NCBI GenBank assembly: GCA_036924285.1
Contig: JAYKYS010000014.1
Location: 5,828,001 to 5,892,000, forward strand
Direction: 5' to 3'
Length of the DNA: 64,000 nt
Source of the DNA: Asterella californica
Lineage: Eukaryota; Streptophyta; Marchantiopsida; Marchantiales; Aytoniaceae
Position 1 is the stretch's first letter, and the number at the start of each line of letters is the position of its first letter. Positions 58,523 through 64,000 of this stretch are shown here, piece by piece. The notes under the pieces are model-generated. The model saw only the letters and a list, made by a program, of their open reading frames with translations, had not been told where the DNA came from and did no database searches. The translations under genes were made by a program, and so were the position numbers.

Positions 58523-59060
58523 CTAATGCTCGGCCAATACCGACCGTGCGATGACATAATCGACGGTCATCTGGAAAATGTCTGCGCGCAAAGTAGCGGG
58601 AACGGCTTGCTCGTAGCTCTCCGAGGCCACTAGTTTAGCAGGAGCCCCAAGGTCGCCAGTTTGCCATCCTTCCCGCGGAGGCCGCCGCGTGTTCAGACCG
58701 GAGAGCTTGCCCGAGCTGGATATTCGCGTCACTATGGCGAGCTTTTCCAACGAACTTTCGCCTTTCCCTTTCCTCGATATAATGACATCTGGAAGACTCT
58801 GGATATTGTGATCTTTGAGCTGACGCCACCTTTCGTGGAAACACGCTCCTCTTTCTTCGACTCCTTACGTATGTTTTCTCTTCCCTTTCGTATATATATG
58901 CATGTACGGAACTGACATTTGAAAAATTATTCTTGTATTTGTTTACTCCGCGTCTGAATAATTTCGGAGGCGCCGCCTGGAACTGGTCGGTCCATGCATC
59001 CCTCATGTCCATGTCTCGTATAGTTTCTGGCAGTTTTCTGCATAAAGAAGATTCTGCCAC
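58523..59060 (-). CDS. Unrecognised small protein, probably two exons
   Basis: The 3' part (about 58850-58523) has a long open frame of clearly protein-like composition. Motifs are HERWRQLKDHNIQSLPDV, LAIVTRISSSGKLSGLNT, PPREGWQTGDLG and ADIFQMTVDYVIARS, ending in a TGA at 58523. Upstream, an ATG at 59060 opens MAESSLCRKLPETIRDMDM followed by DAWTDQFQAAPPKLF, which may be exon 1. A GT at about 58945 and an AG near 58868 could join them, but I could not make the phases agree, so the intron is uncertain. I do not recognise the family. No signal peptide or membrane segment is visible. Confidence 0.4.
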
Positions 59061-59104
59061 TGGAGGTCGAATCTTACAGCTACAGTTTCAGTGAAGTTCA
59101 CTCG

Positions 59105-59225
59105 TGCCCTCCCGGCCAGCCCGGCCCGGCCCGAACGGGTCCTGCCCATTCCAGTTGGCCCTTACCGGATCAGGATTCAGGACCCTTTCAGGTCCGTACC
59201 GGGGCGAGGCAGGACAGGACTGGAC
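59105..59225. repeat. GC-rich patch with CCGGCC repeats
   Basis: A local GC-rich stretch with CCCGGCCAGCCCGGCC-type repeats stands out in otherwise AT-rich spacer, and lies just upstream of the small minus-strand reading frame. It could be a promoter-associated island or a simple repeat. Confidence 0.5.
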
Positions 59226-59269
59226 TGTTGGTCTGTGGAGGACTAGCAGTCTTTATGTATGCTGAAAAA

Positions 59270-59293
59270 GAAATAAAATAAATAAATAAATAC
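59270..59293. repeat. AAAT microsatellite
   Basis: Tandem AAAT units in intergenic DNA; simple repeat only. Confidence 0.8.
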
Positions 59294-59944
59294 TCCCTAC
59301 TGTAATTTGCTTTTCCATATCTCTTCTTTCCTGTTGGATGTAGACAGTGAAGTTGAAGGACGTGCTTGCTGGTTATATAAATGAATGCTCAACTTTCTTT
59401 CAGCACAGCTAGAAACAGAAGCATATGGAAAGAGTTCATGCGTTCATGTTCATGGAAAGTGTTCATGTTATGCTTTGACAGTTTCCTGAATGTTTGCTTT
59501 GCTGTAATGCTCAGCAAGTTGACGGGTACCTTTTTGATCAGTCATGACGTACAAAAGCATAGCACTTTGCAATCACGACTAACTGAATAGATTCTTCTGT
59601 ACGATCTGGAATTGTAGGAGCCACATCCAGACTAGACATTAATTAACTCACTCACAGTTTCACAGACAAGTGCTAAACAAACTGAAAGTCGTCAGGATGC
59701 AGATAACACCATCTCGTTTTCTGCAAGGAGAATTGTGTTCAGTGTTCAGCTCTCTCAAAGAAGTCAGAGGCAAACGGCACAGTTTGCTACAACTCTCGAG
59801 CCATAAGCAAGAGACCAAACATATCACTCAGCAGCATTCGGTTAGACTCTCAATTACACATGACAGAATATACCTGATCGGAGCTTCGTGGTCCAACTTT
59901 TCGCCCTTCTGTGTTTCGAGTATCCTTGGAGTGCACGTACCTTT

Positions 59945-59972
59945 TTCTCTCTCTCTCTTTCTCTTTCTGTTT
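59945..59972. repeat. CT microsatellite
   Basis: A run of CTCTCT and CTTTCT units in intergenic DNA; no gene is associated. Confidence 0.8.
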
Positions 59973-60198
59973 GGTCGGTAGATGGAGGGTTGGGTTGGTG
60001 TATGCGTACGAAGATAGAAAACAGCAAAATGATTTCACAACTTCCGAAAGTTCATTACTTGGACTATTAGCACATAACACGACAAACGCCCACTTGATCT
60101 GTAAGAATTCGATCCTGCTATTGCTGTAACTAGCTCTCTACAGCAAGTCTCGTGTGTGACTTGTTCTCAGATTCCTAGGTGCATCTGTTCAGAGTTGA

Positions 60199-60243
60199 CA
60201 ACTGTAAAAGCCCCACACGACATCTCAGGGCTTTTTACAGTTG
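60199..60243. repeat. Inverted repeat with 15-16 bp arms
   Basis: CAACTGTAAAAGCCC pairs with GGGCTTTTTACAGTTG with a single-base bulge, around a 14-bp loop. The structure is compact and isolated. It may be a small foldback or MITE remnant; I do not see a flanking target-site duplication. Confidence 0.75.
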
Positions 60244-60816
60244 CTTGCAGAGCACAGTAGCTGCACGGTAGTTAGATAACTCCATAGAATACTTTATCCA
60301 CTGCACTTGTACACGGTATTACTGTAGTGCTTGGATAATCTAATCTACTCTACCGCGCTATCCCAGTAGTCCTCGCAGCCAAAAGCTCAGAGCTTCAGGC
60401 TCGATGCTTACCAACGAGAGAAAGAGCAAAGCTATCACTTTCAAAGAGAACTAACCGTCAGGTAACAATACCAGTCCTGACTTGAAGAGCTCTTAGAAAG
60501 GAAACCCTAAAATCTGGTTCCATGCCGAAAAAGAAGTGGATGTGAATGTTATGTACTGAGTTATCTCGTTTAATTAATTATTTACTTATAAATACAAGAA
60601 TATTATCCTATGGATTCTAATCGCGAGAGGTCCTACGAGAGTCTAGATTGACCTTTGGATAAGAGCTCTGGTGGGAATCTAGCACAAGGTCTGCATTAGA
60701 GAGGAGTAAAATGATAAATGATAAATGTCCGTTTATTCCTTAAGGGGCATCGGACTTTACAGCGACACACGATCACAGGATCAGTTTCACACGACAGCGA
60801 CTTTTTCGCATCTCCA

Positions 60817-60890
60817 ACCGAGAGCAGGAAGATTTGAACCTCAGACTTTTCGCTTAGAGGTCTGAGACTCAACCATCTCAGCTACCGATC
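60817..60890 (-). other. tRNA-like sequence with A and B boxes (possible SINE head or tRNA pseudogene)
   Basis: On the minus strand a box A match TAGCTGAGATGG (60884-60873) is followed 32 bp later by a box B match GGTTCAAATCT (60840-60830), the layout of an internal RNA polymerase III promoter. The middle does not fold into a normal 7-base anticodon loop and the acceptor ends do not pair well, so this is unlikely to be a working tRNA. A tRNA-derived SINE head or tRNA pseudogene is the better reading. Confidence 0.5.
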
Positions 60891-60903
60891 TTCGGTAGCT
60901 GAG
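60877..60903. repeat. Perfect 12-bp-arm hairpin at the tRNA-like sequence
   Basis: CTCAGCTACCGA and TCGGTAGCTGAG are exact reverse complements separated by 3 bp. One arm lies in box A of the tRNA-like element and the other extends just outside it, so the start of the element has been copied in inverted form. Confidence 0.9.
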
Positions 60904-62770
60904 AATATATCAAGGAAGTTAACGTCGATGTGAATTTCACTGCAAATGAGAGATTTTTCTCCCAAGATATGTTACAGTAGTCAAACTCTCCACTGTACTC
61001 CTCTCTTGTACTGTACAGTGCAGGACATGTCGTCACTCAAGAAATAAATATCTAATTTATTTCAATGGTAGTGAATTCTTTTTCATTTTTTCATTTTCTA
61101 AATTTTTAAATTTGTCTTACATACCGAAGAACTTCTACGATCTATATATTATATATACTAGTAATACGGTAAAATATGGGAGGTTTGTCTAATGTAAGGT
61201 ATTCTTACTAATTTCTTCTTACCAAAATCTTGAACAAAAAATCAACCGGTAACTTTGAGAACCATATTTTGGCATTTTGCCGGAAAGTACCGCCCTCAAT
61301 GGTAAAGAACCGGAAACATATACCAGTTCTGAAGGAAAACATATACCCCTCGTATATCCGTCCTCTTTCGAAGGAGAGCATGCGCATTCGTGGACCTCAG
61401 CTCTCCATACATTGTTCTCTGAAACAACTGCAGCTGCAGGATTCTGTTTGAAAGGTCGTTTGCTCCATTCGCTCTGACCCTGAAATGGATCACAACCACC
61501 CTGCCCTCATACTTTTTCATCGAGAAACTGTGAGTATGTACGTATGTGTCATCTCCTGAGCCCCTCAGAGCCTGTAGATCCATGAGCAGGAGCACCCAAG
61601 AGGAGATCAGAGGAAGGGGAAGAGAGCTTGTGAGTTGAAATCGATCTAGGACTTGAGCTGGTGGTGAGTTGAGCTCACGTCTTCCGAGAAGAAAGAATTC
61701 GGGGGGATGTTTGTCAGAGAAAGAGATTTTCGAAAGCTCGCTATGTCTGTCTGTCGTTTCGTTGGGCCACGATCCTTTTCGACTTTATGGTCTATCTGTA
61801 GCAGATGTAAAACAGAAAACGGAACCCGAAAGTTTCAGATGAGTGTAGGCTCCTAGAAAGAGTGGGAAGTTGGGAAGTTGGACGTATTCGGAGGAATGAA
61901 TGGATGCTCCAGAGAAAAGCTCTTTTCGTTTCGCTCAGACAGATGGATTGAATCAATCTAATTATTCCTTCATCGTGGAGGAAAGCTACAAAGCAGTTGA
62001 GATTTCAGAACAGTAAGGACACTCAAACCTTTTCCCACAACGAAATTTACAAAGTTTAGATAGAAGAGATAAGTTTAAACTCTCTTGCTTTGTCAAGGAT
62101 TGCAGAAAGTTTGTAGTAATTTGATTTAAATTCTTTCAGCGACATTCAGGAGATTTTGTTTACGGGCATACGATATATATGTCCAGTGATTGTAAATTTT
62201 AAAATAAAAACCTGTAAAATATTTTATAGGAGTTATCGGTTATGGGAGTTACGTAAAAGCTAGATTTTTGTGCCCCTAGTACCGATTTCTTAAGAAGGTA
62301 ATATGGCTACTCACAACTATCCCCGTAACAAAAATTCCAAGAACCATATGAAAAGAAGTAAGTCTGAAATGTCAATGGCGGTAGAATATTTATATACGTT
62401 GGATTGGAATTTTTTCAACGGCTTTGAGGAGATCAGTTTTACGGGCATAGCCTGCAAACATCAATGGCTTTAATCTTCCAGCCGTTCAAAGGTTTACACG
62501 TCCCAATCAGATGGGAGAAACGACTCCACAGAATCACAGAACCCACTGTGCTGCGCCAAAACCCTAGAAGTTAATATCGTTCTTGCGCGGACCAGGGCTT
62601 CTTGCGTTCAGTTTCGTGGAGGGCGCTTATCTAGAATTAGATCTCGCGCCGAACAATGATTTGCTCGTCGAGCGTCAGACTTTAGAACGACCTCCTGGAC
62701 GAATGATAGTCACTCATCGAGAAGAATAAATATATATATCGGCGTAGACTCCTGGAGGTTAAATATGCGA
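60904..62770. other. Gene-free AT-rich DNA
   Basis: No coding signal beyond short fortuitous frames. A loosely repeated GGAGAT...TTTTACGGGCATA (or TTTGTTTACGGGCATA) motif occurs near 62148 and 62430. Nothing else is recognisable. Confidence 0.5.
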
Positions 62771-62789
62771 CTTTCAATGTGTGCCATCT

Positions 62790-63060
62790 TCTCTACGTCT
62801 GCAAATCGCGGATCTCTCTTATTTGCTTCTCACAATCTTCCAACTCCCTTACTCTCTCAGACTGTCACAAAACAGAACCGCTAAAACTAAATACTGTCTT
62901 TCACTTGTCGGCAAGTTCACAGTCTACAAATCTCTTATCTCTCTCTCTTATTGCTTCCCTTACTGAACTTGTCTACAAATCTCTTATCTCTCTCTTATTG
63001 CTTCCCTTACTCTCTCTGAATTATTCACAGATCTCTGTACAACAAGATACTGTCCGTCAA
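62790..63060. repeat. Minisatellite-like repeats, about 49-bp period
   Basis: Two close copies of GTCTACAAATCTCTTATCTC...GCTTCCCTTACT start at 62922 and 62971. Degenerate relatives with GTCTGCAAATC and CACAGATCTCTG occur upstream (about 62798) and downstream (about 63028), together with ACTGTC-ending segments. The open frames across it are products of the repeat. Confidence 0.75.
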
Positions 63061-64000
63061 AGTTCTCTCTCGTGTTTCTGAAATCTCAAAGTCTTCGCAG
63101 TCTTCTCCAAACTGTCAATCAATCAGAACTGGATATGACCCAATACTCTCTCTTATGTAAAATTACAGAAAAACCTACAGAAAATTTTAGGGGAGTTATG
63201 GAAATCTTTTATGGACAAGGTTTCAATGACCCTAATAATTGGCGACTTTGGATTCTCTTCAACCTCCTTTTCTTTTAGCATTATATAAGTGCCGGAGGTG
63301 GACCTTTCGTGTTCAAGAAAGAAGCAATTCCAGAGCCTAGAAGCGTAAAACTATAGTCAGACTGAAGGATGGATCCATAACTCATGACGGGACTATGTTT
63401 GAAACCCATTAATGCTCTTTGAAGAAGGTTATCTTCACCGAGACAACCGAAATATAATGCACAGTAAAGAAAAAAACCCCTTGGTAGACGCAGAATGGAT
63501 TTCATTAATACAGAAGAATTTGAGTTTGTGAGACTGTGAAAAGCAGACAGAACCCTCAATTTTGTCTTCTCTTAACCAGTACAGTGTTGGTTAAACAAGA
63601 AAATTCACTGCTGTGCAAGCGCTGTTAAAACTCATCTTTTGTATTTGGTTACTAGTTAAACAAAACCTCGTTTAACCTTTGGTATTGTATTTGGGACCCA
63701 AGGTGTTCGTAGTCAACTCATCTTGTGTTATCGCAATCCAGTCTGAGAATTGATGTGTGTGTTGAATTTGATAGAAATTCTAATTGCTGTTAATTTTTTA
63801 GCTGGGTTACATCTTAAGATGTAATATGCAATCATCTCGATTGTTAGATTACACGCTTTGCAATGCATCTAAAGTCGAAAAGTTTTACTTAAATAGGAAA
63901 AATAATAATATACTAATACGGAAATAAGCAAACAAAAGCGCAGAGAAGACTTCATGTTAGTAGGTATGGTTCAGAATACGAGGGTTAGAATGTAGAGTTA
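63061..64000. other. Gene-free right end of the window
   Basis: AT-rich sequence with only short fortuitous frames and no recognisable repeat, RNA or regulatory motif. Confidence 0.5.

Noticed and set aside
62779..63081. 100-codon Leu/Ser-rich plus-strand frame
   Set aside because: It is the translation of the 49-bp minisatellite and its degenerate relatives, with the peptide repeating in step with the DNA.

Overview
This window is nuclear DNA from a land plant. It has intron-rich genes with canonical GT..AG introns of roughly 100-900 bp, plant-type proteins (a SHRUBBY-like VPS13, a KEA4/5/6-type cation/H+ antiporter and a plant bZIP factor), and a large block of decayed Ty3/gypsy LTR retrotransposons. 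The moderate GC content, long pyrimidine-rich leaders and divergence of the proteins from flowering-plant homologues as I remember them suggest a bryophyte such as a liverwort. That placement is inference and I am not sure of it.

Layout. (1) 50-18330, plus strand: the 3' part of a VPS13-family bridge-like lipid-transfer protein gene. I could phase 34 exons end to end (about 3,360 residues). The N-terminal chorein end lies left of the window. (2) 18331-20683: downstream intergenic DNA with no recognisable gene. (3) 20684-44978: about 24 kb of nested retroelements. A badly decayed Ty3 copy on the plus strand (20961-28384) contains a nested 1.9-kb insert carrying a minus-strand integrase and a PHD finger. 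A far better preserved copy of the same family lies on the minus strand (35561 to about 41990). Between their facing LTRs is a second inverted pair of repeats around a gag-protease remnant. The block is flanked by two direct copies of an unrelated 0.3-0.4 kb sequence. (4) 44979-46556: an unrecognised coding-like scrap and short imperfect tandem repeats. (5) 46557-50161, minus: a six-exon KEA-type antiporter with an unusually long acidic N-terminal region, followed by its pyrimidine-rich upstream region. (6) 51500-56340: gene-poor DNA with several small tandem and inverted repeats. (7) 56344-57776, minus: a two-exon bZIP transcription factor. (8) 58523-59060, minus: an unrecognised small coding-like region. 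(9) 59100-64000: gene-free DNA with a tRNA-like sequence, a perfect hairpin and minisatellites.

The three host genes do not form an obvious functional unit. They are ordinary neighbours separated by a transposon nest. The most unusual content is the architecture of that nest: an approximate large palindrome, inverted LTR-like arms, a retroelement PHD finger and a gag with two zinc knuckles of different spacing. I could not run alignments or searches, so all homology calls rest on reading the translated sequence and remembered family motifs.
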